A stretch of 64,000 nucleotides of DNA from Methylibium rhizosphaerae (GTDB taxonomy: Bacteria > Pseudomonadota > Gammaproteobacteria > Burkholderiales > Burkholderiaceae_C), in the NCBI RefSeq assembly GCF_006386545.1, contig NZ_SWAR01000007.1:124001-188000 (forward strand), in the 5' to 3' direction. The position numbers were made by a program, and so were the translations under genes. Position 1 is the first letter of the stretch, and the number at the start of each line of letters is the position of its first letter. Positions 41,375 through 54,300 of this stretch are shown here, piece after piece. The notes beneath the pieces are model-generated. The model was not told the origin of the DNA. It saw only the letters and a program-made list of their open reading frames with translations, and ran no database searches.

Positions 41375-43594
41375 ATGAACGGCCCGAGCAACCCGCCCCC
41401 CGCCGCCCCGCCGCCCTCTCCTTCCGCTCAGCGCATCGGCGCGACGCAGCGCCTGCGCGAGGACCTGATCCACCCCGACCCCCTGCTCGACTGCCTGCTC
41501 GAGGTCTGCCGCCTGCACGGCCAAGGCGCGTCGCGGGCCTCGCTGGCCGCCGGGCTGCCGCTGGTCGACGGCCGCCTGACGCTGGCGCTGGCCGAGCGGG
41601 CCGCCGCGCGCGCGGGCATGAGCGCCAAGCTGCAGCGCCAGAAGCTCGAAGGGCTCGACGCCGCCGCGCTGCCGGCCATCCTGGTGCTCAAGAACGAGCG
41701 CGCCTGCGTGCTGCTCGGCTGGGAAACCCTGCCCGAGGGCGGCCTGCATGCCCGGGTGCTGCTGCCCGAGACCGGCCAGGGCTCGGTCACCATGCCGGCG
41801 GTGGACCTGGCCGAGCGCTATGCCGGCGTCACGCTCTTCGTGCGGCCTCATTTCCGCTTCGACCGCCGCACGCCCGACGTGCGCGCCACTCGCAGCGGCC
41901 ACTGGTTCTGGAGCGCGGTGCTCCAGCAGCGGTTCGTCTACCGCGACGTGCTCTGGGCGGCACTGCTCATCAACATCTTCGCGATCGTGTTCCCGATGTT
42001 CTCGATGAACGTCTACGACCGCGTGGTGCCCAACAGCGCCACCGAAACGCTCTGGGCGCTGTCGGTGGGCGTGCTGCTCGTGATCAGCGGCGACCTGTTC
42101 ATGCGCCTGCTGCGCAGCCACTTCGTCGACGAGGCCAGCGCCCGCATCGACGTGCAGATCTCGGCCACGCTGATGGAACGCGTGCTCGGCATGCGGCTGG
42201 AGCACCGGCCGGCGTCGGTGGGGTCGTTCGCCTCCAACCTGCGAGGCTTCGAGCAGGTGCGCGACTTCATCGCCTCGAGCACCGTCACCGCGCTGATCGA
42301 CCTGCCCTTCGCCATCATCTTCCTCGTCGCGATGGCCTGGATCTCGCCCTGGCTGGCGGTGCCGGTGGTGGTGGCCTTCGCGCTCATCCTGGTGCTGGGC
42401 TACGTGCTGCAGCACCGGCTGCACGAGCTGTCGCAGACCACCTACAAGGCCTCGGCGCTGCGCAACGCCACCCTGATCGAAAGCCTGTCGGGCATCGAAA
42501 CCATCAAGTCGCAGGGCGCCGAAAGCGTGGTGCAGTCAAAGTGGGAACGGGCCAATGCCTTCCTGGCGCGGGTCAACACCCGCATGCGCTCGGTGTCCCA
42601 GAAGGCCATCTACGGCACGGCGTGGCTGCAGCAGCTCGTGACCGTGGTGCTGGTGATCGTGGGCGTCTACCTGATCAGCCAGCGGCAGCTCACCATGGGC
42701 GCACTCATCGCCGCCACGATGCTGGGCTCGCGGGCGCTGTCGCCGGCCGGGCAGATCGTGGGCCTCCTGATGCAGTACCAGGGAGCGCGCACGGCACTCG
42801 AGTCGCTCAACCGCATCATGGAGCAGCCGGTGGAGCGGCCGGCCGGCGAAAGCTTCATCCACCGGCGCGAGCTCAAGGGCGAAGTCGAGTTCCGCAACGT
42901 CAAGTTCAACTACCCCGGCCGCCAGGACGCCGCGCTCGAAGGCGTGAGCTTCAAGCTCACGCCCGGCGACCGCGTCGCGCTCATCGGCAAGGTGGGGTCG
43001 GGCAAGACGACCATCCAGAAGCTGATGCTGGGCCTTTACCAGCCCACCGAAGGCGCGGTGCTGCTCGACGGCATCGACCTGCGCCAGCTCGACCCGGCCG
43101 ACGTGCGCAGCAACATGGGCTACGTGTCGCAGGACGTGAACCTGTTCTACGGCTCGCTGCGCGAGAACATCACCTTCGGCATGCCCTACGCCGACGACAC
43201 CGCGGTGGTCGCCGCCGCCGAGGTGGCCGGGCTCACCGAGTTCGTGAACCGTCACCCGCGCGGCTTCGACATGGAGGTGGGCGAACGCGGCGAGCTGCTG
43301 TCGGGCGGCCAGCGCCAGGCCATCGGCATTGCCCGCGCGGTGCTGCACAACGCGCCGCTGCTGCTGCTCGACGAGCCCACCAGCGCGATGGACTTTTCCA
43401 CCGAGGCGCACGTCACCCAGCAGATCAGCAACTTCGCGCGCCACAAGACGGTGGTGCTGGTGACGCACCGCACCTCGCTGCTGAGCCTGGTCAACCGGGT
43501 GATCGTGGTCGACGCCGGCAAGATCGTGGCCGACGGTCCGCGCGAGCGCATCCTCGAGGCGCTGTCGGCAGGCCGCATCGCCCGGGCCGCGTGA
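41375..43594 (+). CDS. Type I secretion ABC transporter (LapB-like)
   Basis: A 739-residue fused ABC transporter for type I secretion. The first 150 residues have the layout of a C39-like domain but lack the catalytic cysteine, as in transporters that bind rather than cleave RTX substrates. Six membrane helices span about 180-480. The nucleotide-binding domain has Walker A GKVGSGKT (near 539), signature LSGGQRQAIGIARA and Walker B LLLLDEPTSAMD. The membrane-fusion gene follows 13 bases later, then the giant adhesin, which is its likely cargo. The outer-membrane channel gene is not here. Confidence 0.93.
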   Translation: MNGPSNPPPAAPPPSPSAQRIGATQRLREDLIHPDPLLDCLLEVCRLHGQGASRASLAAGLPLVDGRLTLALAERAAARAGMSAKLQRQKLEGLDAAALPAILVLKNERACVLLGWETLPEGGLHARVLLPETGQGSVTMPAVDLAERYAGVTLFVRPHFRFDRRTPDVRATRSGHWFWSAVLQQRFVYRDVLWAALLINIFAIVFPMFSMNVYDRVVPNSATETLWALSVGVLLVISGDLFMRLLRSHFVDEASARIDVQISATLMERVLGMRLEHRPASVGSFASNLRGFEQVRDFIASSTVTALIDLPFAIIFLVAMAWISPWLAVPVVVAFALILVLGYVLQHRLHELSQTTYKASALRNATLIESLSGIETIKSQGAESVVQSKWERANAFLARVNTRMRSVSQKAIYGTAWLQQLVTVVLVIVGVYLISQRQLTMGALIAATMLGSRALSPAGQIVGLLMQYQGARTALESLNRIMEQPVERPAGESFIHRRELKGEVEFRNVKFNYPGRQDAALEGVSFKLTPGDRVALIGKVGSGKTTIQKLMLGLYQPTEGAVLLDGIDLRQLDPADVRSNMGYVSQDVNLFYGSLRENITFGMPYADDTAVVAAAEVAGLTEFVNRHPRGFDMEVGERGELLSGGQRQAIGIARAVLHNAPLLLLDEPTSAMDFSTEAHVTQQISNFARHKTVVLVTHRTSLLSLVNRVIVVDAGKIVADGPRERILEALSAGRIARAA

Positions 43595-43607
43595 GGAGCG
43601 GCAGGCC

Positions 43608-45041
43608 ATGAACAAGACCCTGCTCGCACTCGGCCAGCGCTTCATCAACGTGCTCGAATGGATCCGCCTGCGGCTCGAGCCCCTCACGCGCCGCCTGTTC
43701 GGCCCGCCCCTTGCGGCCGACGCCGAGGCGGCCCAGGCCGGCTTTCGCAGCTTCGAGCTCGACGCCGAGGAGGTGATGTCGCGCGGCCGCACCCACCGAG
43801 CCCAGACCATCGTGCGGGTGGCCCTGCTGCTGGTCGCGGTGCTGCTGGTGTGGGCAGCGCTTGCCGAGGTGGACGAAGTCACCCGCGGCGAGGGCCGGGT
43901 GATCCCGTCGCGCCAGCTGCAGGTGGTGCAGGCACTCGACGGCGGCGTGGTGTCGGAGATCCTCGTGAAGGAAGGCCAGGTGGTCGAGAAGGACCAGATG
44001 CTGCTGCGCATCGACGAAACCCGGGCCACCTCGGGCGTGCGCGAGAGCCAGGCACAGGCCTTTGCGCTGCGCGCCAGGCTGGCGCGGCTGAAGGCCCTGG
44101 CCGAAGACACGCCGCTGCAGGCGCCGGCGCCCCGCCCGGGCGACGCGGAGGAGCAGCGCATCCTCGACGAGGAACGCCGCCTGTACGAATCACGCGTGAG
44201 CGAGCTGAATGCACTGGTGTCCATCAGCCAGCAGCAGCTCATGCAGCGCCAGCAGGAACTGAGCGAAGTGCGTTCGCGCCGCGCGGCCAACGAACGCGGG
44301 CTGGAGCTGGCCCAGCAGGAGCTGACCAAGACCCGGCCGCTGCTGGCCACCGGCGCGGTGTCGGAGGTGGAGGTGCTGCGCCTGGAGCGCGAGGTGACCA
44401 AGACCCGCGGTGAAGTCGAGCAGGGCGGCGCCCAGATCGCCCGCGTGCAGGCCGCCATCGGCGAGGCGCAGCGCAAGATCCAGGAGACCGAACTCGCCTT
44501 CCGCAACGAGGCCCGCAAGGAGCTGTCCGACGTGCTGGGCAAGCTCAACGCCCTCAATGAAGGCGCCGTGGCGCTGGCCGACAAGGTGGACAAGGCCCAG
44601 GTCAAGTCACCGGTTCGCGGCCGGGTGCAGCGCCTGCTGGCCAACACCGTGGGCGGCGTGGTGCAGCCGGGCAAGGACATCGTCGAGATCGTGCCGCTGG
44701 ACGATGCGCTCGTGCTGGAAGCGCGGGTCCTGCCGAAGGACATCGCGTTCATCCACCCGGGGCAGATGGCGACGGTGAAGTTCACCGCCTACGACTTCGC
44801 GGTCTATGGCGGGCTGGAGGCCAAGGTCGAGAACATCTCGCCCGACACGGTGGTCGACGAAAAAGGCAATGCCTTCTACGTGGTCCGGGTGCGCACCACC
44901 CAGCCGAACTTCAGCGAGAGCCAGCCCATCATCCCGGGCATGACGGCCGAGGTGGACATCCTCACCGGCCAGAAGACCGTGCTGTCCTACCTGTTCAAGC
45001 CGGTGCTGCGGGCCAAGGCCTACGCGTTCAGCGAGCGCTGA
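43608..45041 (+). CDS. Type I secretion membrane-fusion protein (LapC-like)
   Basis: A 477-residue HlyD-family periplasmic adaptor. A cytoplasmic lead (1-65) precedes a transmembrane helix (about 67-86). A lipoyl-like half (QVVQALDGGVVSEILVKEGQVVEKDQ) follows, then a long coiled coil (about 150-330), the second lipoyl half (SPVRGRVQRLLANTVGGVV) and a beta-barrel. It bridges the ABC transporter to a TolC-type pore. It shares the operon with the transporter and is 261 bases upstream of the adhesin. Confidence 0.93.
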   Translation: MNKTLLALGQRFINVLEWIRLRLEPLTRRLFGPPLAADAEAAQAGFRSFELDAEEVMSRGRTHRAQTIVRVALLLVAVLLVWAALAEVDEVTRGEGRVIPSRQLQVVQALDGGVVSEILVKEGQVVEKDQMLLRIDETRATSGVRESQAQAFALRARLARLKALAEDTPLQAPAPRPGDAEEQRILDEERRLYESRVSELNALVSISQQQLMQRQQELSEVRSRRAANERGLELAQQELTKTRPLLATGAVSEVEVLRLEREVTKTRGEVEQGGAQIARVQAAIGEAQRKIQETELAFRNEARKELSDVLGKLNALNEGAVALADKVDKAQVKSPVRGRVQRLLANTVGGVVQPGKDIVEIVPLDDALVLEARVLPKDIAFIHPGQMATVKFTAYDFAVYGGLEAKVENISPDTVVDEKGNAFYVVRVRTTQPNFSESQPIIPGMTAEVDILTGQKTVLSYLFKPVLRAKAYAFSER

Positions 45042-45046
45042 AAGCA

Positions 45047-45085
45047 CGCGACCGTCCTTCGTTTCGCTCCGCGCTGCCGGTCGCG
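45047..45085 (+). other. Hairpin after fusion-protein gene
   Basis: CGCGACCG (45047-45054) and CGGTCGCG (45078-45085) are 8-bp inverted arms with a 23-base loop, beginning five bases after the fusion-protein stop. There is no T-tract. It could trim or partly terminate the transporter transcript before the adhesin. Confidence 0.35.
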
Positions 45086-45302
45086 GCGGCGACCAGTGAC
45101 GAAGTCCAGCATCCCATCCTGTGGGCGCGGGAAGCGCTGCTGCACGAGCCTGCTCCCACGCCTTGGGACCCGTCCGCGACTTGAGCGACTAACGTGCCCG
45201 GGAACCGCGATTCTGGTGACAGGCATCACGAAATCTGAGCCACTTCCAGGAGTTAAGGCCGGTATCCTCGCCTGCATCCGCCAGCAGTAGGAAGGTCCGG
45301 TC

Positions 45303-48300
45303 ATGCCGACGCTCGCCCATGTTCCCCACGGAAAAATCACCGCGCTGTGGGGCACCGCCTTCGTGCGCAGCCCCAACGGCAAGATGCGGCTGCTCAAGCT
45401 GGGCGACGTGGTCAACCGGGGCGACGTCATCCTGACCAGCCAGGACGGCATCGTTCAGATCTCCGGCGAAGACGGCGAGCCGCGAGCCCCCCGCCTGGCG
45501 CTCGTGCAGGCCGAAGGCGCCGAGCCGAAGGCCGCGCCGGTGCCCGACGACATCGAGCAGGTCATCCAGGCACTGAACAGCAACGACCCGAGCGTGGCCC
45601 CGGCGGCGGGCGTGGCGGGCGGCGGCGAAGGCGGCGAGCTGTCCCCCGGCCTGCGGGTCGACCGGGTCATCGAGGTCGTGACACCGCAGGAATACGCGTT
45701 CAGCACCCCCGACCGCACCGCAGCTGAATTCACCACCGGCAACCAGATCGACGGCAGCGCCGCCGCCGCGGGCGAACCGGCCAGGCCCGGCCCGTTCAGC
45801 GGCGCCGAGGATTCGCGCATTCCGGTCGCCCTGGTGGCCGACGGCACGACCGCGACTTCGGTCACCGTGACCAGCCTGCCGCCCGGCAGCACGCTGTTCC
45901 TGGCCGATGGCGTCACGCCGGTCGCCGCGGGCCAGGTGCTCACGCCCGCGCAGGCCGCCGGCCTGGTGTTCGTGCCCGCCCCCGACTTCAACGGCGCCAC
46001 GCAGATCGGCTTTTCCACCACCGACGCGCAAGGCAACCTCACCCCGGCCACCAGCGTGGCGGTGACGGTGACGCCGGTCAACGATGCCCCCGTCGCTGCT
46101 CCCGACGCCGCCACCGCACTGGAAGACACCCCGCTGTCCGGCAAGCTGCTCGCCAACGACGGCGACGTCGACGGCGATGCGCTGAGCATCACCGGCTTCA
46201 GCATCGCGGGCCTGCCGGGCGCCTTTGCTGCCGGCAGCACCGCCAGCCTGGCCGGCGTCGGCACGTTCACCCTGGCGGCCGACGGCAGCTACACCTTCAC
46301 GCCGGCGCCCCAGTACAACGGCCCGGTGCCGCAGGTCACCTACACGGTGAGCGATGGCACTGCCTCCACCACCGGCACGCTGGCGCTGTCGGTGACGCCG
46401 GTGAACGACGCCCCGGTGGCCGTGGGCGACAGCGTCGCCACCAATGAAGACACGCCGGTCACCATCGCGGTGCTCGGCAACGACAGCGATGCCGACGGCG
46501 ACGCGCTGGCCGTGACCGCGATCAATGGCACCGCCATCGCCGTGGGCAGCCCGGTGCTGCTGCCGCAAGGCAGCGTGAGCCTGAATGCCGACGGCACCCT
46601 CACCTTCACGCCGGCCGCCGACTACAACGGCCCGGCCTCGTTCGACTACACGGTGAGCGACGGGCAAGGCGGCAGTTCGACCGCCAGCGTCACGGTCACG
46701 GTCAACCCTGTGGCCGACGTCACCACCGTCAGCCTCGCGGCAACGCCGGCCGTCGCCGAAGGCGGCACCATCGTCTACACCGCGAGCCTGACCGGCCCGG
46801 CCCAGGCACCGCTCACGCTGACGCTCAGCAACGGCGCGGTGATCAGCATCGCCGCCGGTGCCAGCAGCGGCTCGGTTGCGGTGCCCGCCCCGGCCGACGA
46901 CGCCTACCTCGATGCCGGCAGCGTGTCGGCCACCATCGCCAGAGCCTCGGGCGGCGGCTTCGAGCAGTTGGCCGTCAACCCGGCCGCCGCGACGACTGCC
47001 GTCACCGATACGCAGGACACCACCACACTGTCGCTCACCGCCTCGCCCAACGTGGCCGAAGGCGGCCAGATCACCTACACCGCCACCCTCACCTCCGTTG
47101 CGCAGACTCCGGTGACGGTGACCCTGTCCAACGGCGCGGTCATCACCATCGCTGCCGGTGCCAGCACAGGCGCGGTCAGCGTGCCGGCCCCCACCGACGA
47201 CGTCCACGTGGACGCCGGCAGCGTCTCGGCCACCATCGCCAGCGCCTCGGGCGGCAACTTCGAGCAGCTGCACATCGACCCCGTGGCCGCTACGACCAGC
47301 GTGGCCGACACCATCGACACCACCACCGTGTCGCTCACCGCCTCGCCCAGCGCGGCCGAAGGCGGCCAGATCACCTACACCGCCAGCCTCACCGCCGCGG
47401 CGCAGAGCCCGGTCACCGTGACGCTGTCCAACGGCGCCACCATCACCATCGCCGCCGGCGCCAGCACCGGCTCGGTCGCGGTGCCCGCCCCGGCCGATGA
47501 CACCTACCTGGACGCCGGCAGCGTGTCGGCCACCATCGCCAGCGCCTCGGGCGGCGGCTTCGAGCAGCTGGCCGTCAACCCGGCCGCCGCAACCACCGCC
47601 GTCACCGACACGACCGACGCGACCACCGTGTCGCTCACCGCCTCGTCCAACGTGGCCGAGGGCGGCCAGATCACCTACACCGCCAGCCTGACCGGCGCCG
47701 CCCAGACGCCGGTGACCGTGACCTTGAGCAACGGCGCAGTCATCGTCATTCCCGCCGGCGCCAGCACCGGCTCGGTGAACGTCGGCGCCCCCGCAGACGA
47801 CCTGTACCTGGATGCCGGCAGCGTCTCGGCCACCATCGCCAGCGCCTCGGGCGGCAGCTTCGAGCAGCTGCACATCGACCCCGCGGCCGCCACGACCAGC
47901 GTGGCCGACACCCTCGACACCACCACCGTGTCGCTCACCGCCTCGCCCAGCGCGGCCGAAGGCGGCCAGATCACCTACACCGCCAGCCTCACCAGCGCCG
48001 CCCAGACACCGGTGACGGTGATGCTGACCAACGGCGCGACCATCACCATCGCTGCCGGCGCCAGCGCTGGTTCCGTGAGCGTGAATGCACCCGCCGATGA
48101 CGCGTATGCCGATGCCGGCAGCGTGTCGGCCAGCATCGCCAGCGCGAGCGGCGGCAACTTCGAAGACCTGGTGGTCAGCCCCGCCCCGGCGGTGACCGCG
48201 ATCACCGATACGACCGACACCACCACCATCAGCCTCGGCGCCAGCCCGAGCGTGGCCGAAGGCGGCCAGATCACCTACACCGCCAGCCTCACCGCACCGG

Positions 48301-51300
48301 CACAGAGCCCGGTCACCGTGACGCTCTCGAACGGCGCGGTCATCACCATCGCCGCCGGTGCCAGCACCGGCTCGGTGAACGTCAGTGCCCCGGCCGACGA
48401 TGTGTACGTCGATGCCGGCAGCGTGTCCGCCACCATCGCCAGCGCCACAGGCGGCAACTTCGAGCAGATCGCGCTCAACCCGGCCGCGGCGGCCACCACG
48501 ATCACCGACACGCTGGACGCCACCACCGTGTCGCTCACCGCCAGCCCGAGCGTGGCTGAAGGGGGCACCATCGTCTACACGGCCGGCCTCACTGCGCCGG
48601 CCCTGAGCCCGGTGACGGTGACCTTGTCCAACGGCGCCACCATCACCATCGCCGCCGGCGCCAGCACCGGCTCGGTCGCGGTGCCCGCCCCGGCCGACGA
48701 CACCTACCTGGACGCCGGCAGCGTGTCGGCCACCATCGCCAGCGCCTCGGGCGGCGGCTTCGAGCAGCTGGCCGTCAATCCGGCCGCCGCAACCACCACC
48801 GTCACCGACACGACCGACGCGACCACCGTGTCGCTCACCGCCTCGTCCAACGTGGCCGAGGGCGGCCAGATCACCTACACCGCCAGCCTGACCGGCACCG
48901 CGCAGACGCCGGTGACCGTGACCTTGAGCAACGGCGCAGTCATCGTCATTCCCGCCGGCGCCAGCACCGGCTCGGTGAATGTCGGCGCCCCCACCGACGA
49001 CCTGTACCTGGATGCCGGCAGCGTGTCGGCCACCATCGCCAGCGCGAGCGGCGGCAACTTCGAGCAGTTGCAGGTCGACCCTGCGGCCGCCACCACGGCC
49101 GTCAGCGACACGCTCGACACCACCACGCTGAGCCTCGGCGCCAGCCCCGCCGTCGCCGAAGGCGGCAGCATCGTCTACACCGCCAGCCTCACCGCGCCCG
49201 CGCAGACTGCCGTCACCGTGACGCTGTCCAACGGCGCGGTCATCACCATCGCGGCCGGGGCCAGCAGCGGCATGGTCAGCGTGCCGGCCCCCGCCGACGA
49301 CGTCCATCTGGACGCCGGCAGCGTCTCGGCCACCATCGCCAGCGCCTCGGGCGGCAACTTCGAGCAGCTGCACATCGACCCCGCGGCCGCCACGACCAGC
49401 GTGGCCGACACCATCGACACCACCACCGTGTCGCTCACCGCCTCGCCCAGCGTGGCCGAAGGCGGCCAGATCACCTACACCGCCAGCCTCACCAGCGCCG
49501 CGCAGACGCCGGTGACGGTGATGCTGACCAACGGCGCCTCGATCACCATCGCGGCAGGGGCCAGCACCGGCTCGGTCAGCGTGCCGGCGCCGGCGAACGA
49601 CGTCTACACCGAAACCGTGACCACCCCGGTGGTGGTGAACGCCCGGGCCTCGCTCGTCAACGGTGTCGGCGCGCGGATGCAGCTGTGGCTGAACGGCGAA
49701 ATGGTGGGCGAAGTTCAGGTGGACAACACCACCTATGCCAACCACACCTTCCAGGTACCGGGCCAGGTGGGCCGCGACGCGCAGCTCGACGTGGTGTTCA
49801 CCAATGACCAGGTGTCGGGCGGCCAGGACCGCAATCTGTGGGTCTCGTCGGTCACGGTGGGTCAGCACGTGATGCGGCCGTCCGATGCCGGCGTCGTGAT
49901 CGACCGCGGCTCCGGCGCGCAGGCTTTCGACGGCGTCAACACGATCGCGGGGCAGACCGGCATGCTGTGGAACGGCGCGCTGCGATTCGACGTGCCGGCC
50001 TCGGCCTTCGGCGTGGCCAGCGTCTCGGCCGGCATCGCCAGCGCCAGCGGCGGCAACTTCGAGAACCTGGTGGTCAACGGCACGCCCGCTGCCACCACCG
50101 TGACCGAAGTCGTGGACACCACGACCGTGTCGCTCACCGCCAGCCCGAGCGTGGCCGAGGGCGGCCAGATCACCTACACCGCCAGCCTCACCAGCGCGGC
50201 GCAGACCGCGGTCACCGTGACCCTGACCAACGGCGCGGTCATCACCATTCCTGCGGGCGCGAGCTCCGGCTCGGTGAGCGTCAGTGCGCCTGCCGAAGAC
50301 GTGTACGCCGACGCGGGCACCGTGTCGGCCGGCATTGCCAGTGCGGCCGGCGGCAACTTCGAGCAGCTCGCCGTCAACCCGGCGACCGCCACCACGGCCG
50401 TCACCGACACGACCGACACCACCACGGTCAGCCTCGCCGCCACGCCCAGCGTCGCCGAAGGCGGCCAGATCACCTATACCGCCAGCCTCACCGCGCCGGC
50501 CCAGGGTCCGGTGACCGTGACGCTGTCGAACGGCGCCAGCATCACCATCGCCGCCGGCGCCAGCACCGGCTCGGTGAGCGTGAATGCGCCGGCCGACGAC
50601 GTGTACGCCGACGCCGGCAACGTGTCGGCCACCATCACCGGCGCCACCGGCGGCGGCTTCGAGCAGCTGGCCGTGAACCCGGCCGCGGCCTCCACCGCCG
50701 TCAGCGACACGCAGGACACCACCACGGTCAGCCTCACCGGCTCGCCCAGCGTGGCCGAAGGCGGCCAGATCACCTACACCGCCAGCCTCACCGCACCGGC
50801 CCAGAGCCCGGTGACGGTGACGCTGTCGAACGGCGCGGTCATCACGATCCATGCCGGCAGCAGCACCGGCAGCGTCAGCGTGCCCGCGCCGGCCGACGAT
50901 GCGCACGCCGACGGCAGCACCGTCTCGGTGACCATCGGCAGCGCCGCAGGCGGCCGCTTCGAGCAGCTCGCGGTGAACCCGGCAGCGGTCGACACGACCA
51001 TCACCGACACGGTGGACACCACCACCTTGTCGCTTTCCGCCACGCCCGCCGTGGCCGAGGGCGGCTTCATCAGCTACACCGCCAGCCTCACCGCCCCCGC
51101 CCAGACGGCCATGCTGGTGACGCTGTCCAACGGCAGCACCATCACCATCGCTGCGGGCGCCAGCACCGGCAGCGTGAGCGTGCCCGCCCCGGCGGACGAC
51201 GTGTACACCGATGCGGGCAACCTGTCGGTGCAGATCACCGGCGCCTCCGGCGGCAACTTCGAGCAGCTGTCGGTGAGCGCAACGCCGGCCGTCACCGCGG

Positions 51301-54300
51301 TGAGCGACACCCAGGACACCACCACGGTGAGCCTGTCGGCCACGCCGGCCGTGGCCGAAGGCGGCCAGATCACCTACACCGCGACCCTCGGCGCGCCGGC
51401 GCAGACGGCCATGGTCGTCGCGCTGTCCAACGGCGCCAGCATCAGCATCCCGGCCGGCAGCAGCGTCGGCTCGGTCAGCGTGCCCGCGCCGGCCGAAGAC
51501 GTGTACGCCGACGCCGGCAGCGTGTCCGTGCAGATCACCAGCGCCTCGGGCGGCAACTTCGAGCAGCTGTCGGTCGACACCACGCCCGCGGTCACCTCGG
51601 TGAGCGACACGCAGGACACCACCACGGTGAGCCTCAGCGCTTCGCCGACGGTGGCCGAAGGCGGCCAGATCACCTACACCGCCAGCCTCGGCGCACCGGC
51701 GCAGAGCCCGGTGACGGTGACGCTGTCCAACGGAGCCACCATCACCATCGCGGCCGGCAGCAGCACCGGCAGCGCGAGCCTGCCTGCGCCTGGCGACGAC
51801 GTGTATGCCGACGGCAGCACGCTGTCCGTCACGATCACCGGCGCCGATGGCGGCGGCTTCGAGCGGCTCGAGGCCAGTCCCACGCCGGCCGACACCACCG
51901 TCACCGACACGCCGAACACCACCACGGTGAGCCTGGCGGGCAGCGGCTCGGTGGCCGAAGGCGGTACCGCCAGCTACACGGTGAGCCTGACCAGCCCGGC
52001 CGCCACCGCGGTGACGGTGACGCTGGCCTACAGCGGCACCGCGGCCGACGGCACCGACTTCACCGGCGTCGCCACCCTCACCATTCCCGCGGGCGCCTCG
52101 AGCGCCGGCTTCGACATCGCCACGCTGAACGACACGCTGGCCGAAGGCGCCGAGAACTTCACCGTCTCGCTGGTCTCGGCCGCGGGCGGCAACTTCGAAA
52201 GCCTGGTCGTCTCCGGCAGCAACGGCTCGGTGACCACCGGCATCGTCGATGACGACGCCGCCTCGCTCAGCCTCTCGGCCACCCCGGCCCTCACCGAGGC
52301 CGGCGGCACCATCACCTACACCGCCACCCTCACCGAGCCTCCGGTGAGCCCGCTTTCGGTGACGCTCTCCAACGGCGCCACCATCACCATCGCGGCCGGC
52401 GCCTTGAGCGGCACGGTGGACGTGCCGCTGGCCGCCGCAGACGACGTATACGTGGACCCGGGCTCGGTGAGCACGGCCATCAGCGGCATCAGCGGCGGCG
52501 GCATCGCCGTCGTGGTGGATGCGACGCCGGCCGTCACCACCATCGGCGACACGATCGACAGCACGACGGTGAGCCTCTCGGCCACGCCGGTCGTGGCCGA
52601 GGGCGGCAGCATCGTCTACACCGCGAGCCTCACCGCTGCGGCGCAGAGCCCGGTGTCGGTGACGCTCTCCAACGGCGCCACCATCACCATTGCGGCCGGC
52701 GCCAGCAGCGGCTCGGTGAGCCTGGCCGCCGGCGACGACGTGTATGCCGGCGGCGCCGGCATCTCGGCGCGCATCAGCAGCGCCACCGGCGGCAACTTCG
52801 AGAACCTGGTGGCCGACACCACGCCGGCCGACACCACGGTGACCGACACGGTGGACACCACCACGCTGAGCCTCACCGCCTCGGGGAGTGCGGCCGAAGG
52901 CGGCCAGATCAGCTACACCGCCAGCCTCACCCGCGTGGCGCAGAGCCCGGTGACGGTGACGCTGTCGAACGGCGCGATCCTCACCATCCCGGCCGGCAGC
53001 AGCTCGGCCACGGTGGACGTCGCCGCGCCCACGGACGACGTGTACCTGGATGCCGGCAGCGTGTCGGCCACCATCACGAGCGCGAGCGGCGGCGGCTTCG
53101 AGCAGCTGGCCATCGACCCGGCCGCGGCCGGCACCACCATCACCGACACGCCCGACAGCACCACCGTGTCGCTCGCCGCCTCGCCCAGCGTGGCCGAGGG
53201 TGGCCAGATCATCTATACCGCGAGCCTCACCTCGCCGGCCCAGTCCGACGTGGCGGTGGCCCTGAGCAACGGTGCGGTCATCACCATCGCGGCCGGCTCG
53301 AGCAGCGGCTCGGTCAGCGTGAATGCGCCCGGCGACGACGTGTACCTGGACGCCGGCAACGTGTCGGCCACCATCACGAGCGCCACCGGCGGCAACTTCG
53401 AGAACCTGCTGCTGAGCCCGGCGGCGGCGACCACCACCGTCACCGACACCACCGACACCACCACGGTGTCGCTGACCGCCACACCCACTGTGGCCGAAGG
53501 CGGCCAGATCACCTACACCGCGAGCCTCACCGCACCGGCACGGAGTGCTGTGACGGTGGCACTCTCCAACGGCGCGACCATCACCATCCCGGCCGGCGCC
53601 AGCTCGGCGTCGGTGGGCGTGAACGCGCCGGCCGACGACGTGTATGCCGACGCCGGCAACGTGTCGGCCACCATCAGCAGTGCCGCAGGCGGCGGTTTCG
53701 AACACCTGGCGGTGAACCCGGCGGCGGCCACCACGGGCGTGACCGACACGGTGGACGACACCACCGTGTCGCTCTCCGCCACGCCGACCGTGGCCGAAGG
53801 CGGCCAGATCACCTACACCGCCAGCCTGGGCGCAGCCGCGCAGGCGCCGGTGACCGTCACCCTCTCCAACGGGGCGGTGATCACCATCGCGGCCGGCTCG
53901 AGCAGCGGCTCGGTGAGCCTCAACGCGCCCGCCGACGACGTGTACACCGATGCCGGCACCGTGTCGGCCACCATCAACGGCGCCACCGGCGGCGGCTTCG
54001 AGCGCCTGGTGGTGAACCCGGCCGCAGCCACCACGGCGGTGACCGACACCGTGGACACCACTACCGTGTCGCTCTCCGCCACGCCCAGCGTGAGCGAGGG
54101 CGGCCAGATCACCTACACCGCCAGCCTCACGAGCGCGGCCGGGACGCCGGTGACGGTGACGCTGTCCAACGGCGCCACGATCACCATCGCCGCCGGCGCG
54201 AACACCGGCTCGGTGAGCGTGAATGCGCCCGGCGACGACGTGTACACCGATGCCGGCAGCGTGTCGGCCACCATCACCGGTGCCACCGGCGGCAACTTCG

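Noticed and set aside
39971-42424. An 817-residue extension of the FAA hydrolase frame.
   Set aside because: The part upstream of MSYVIPVP runs antisense through the Nudix and transporter genes and has no domain. The ATG at 40672 has an AAGG ribosome site.
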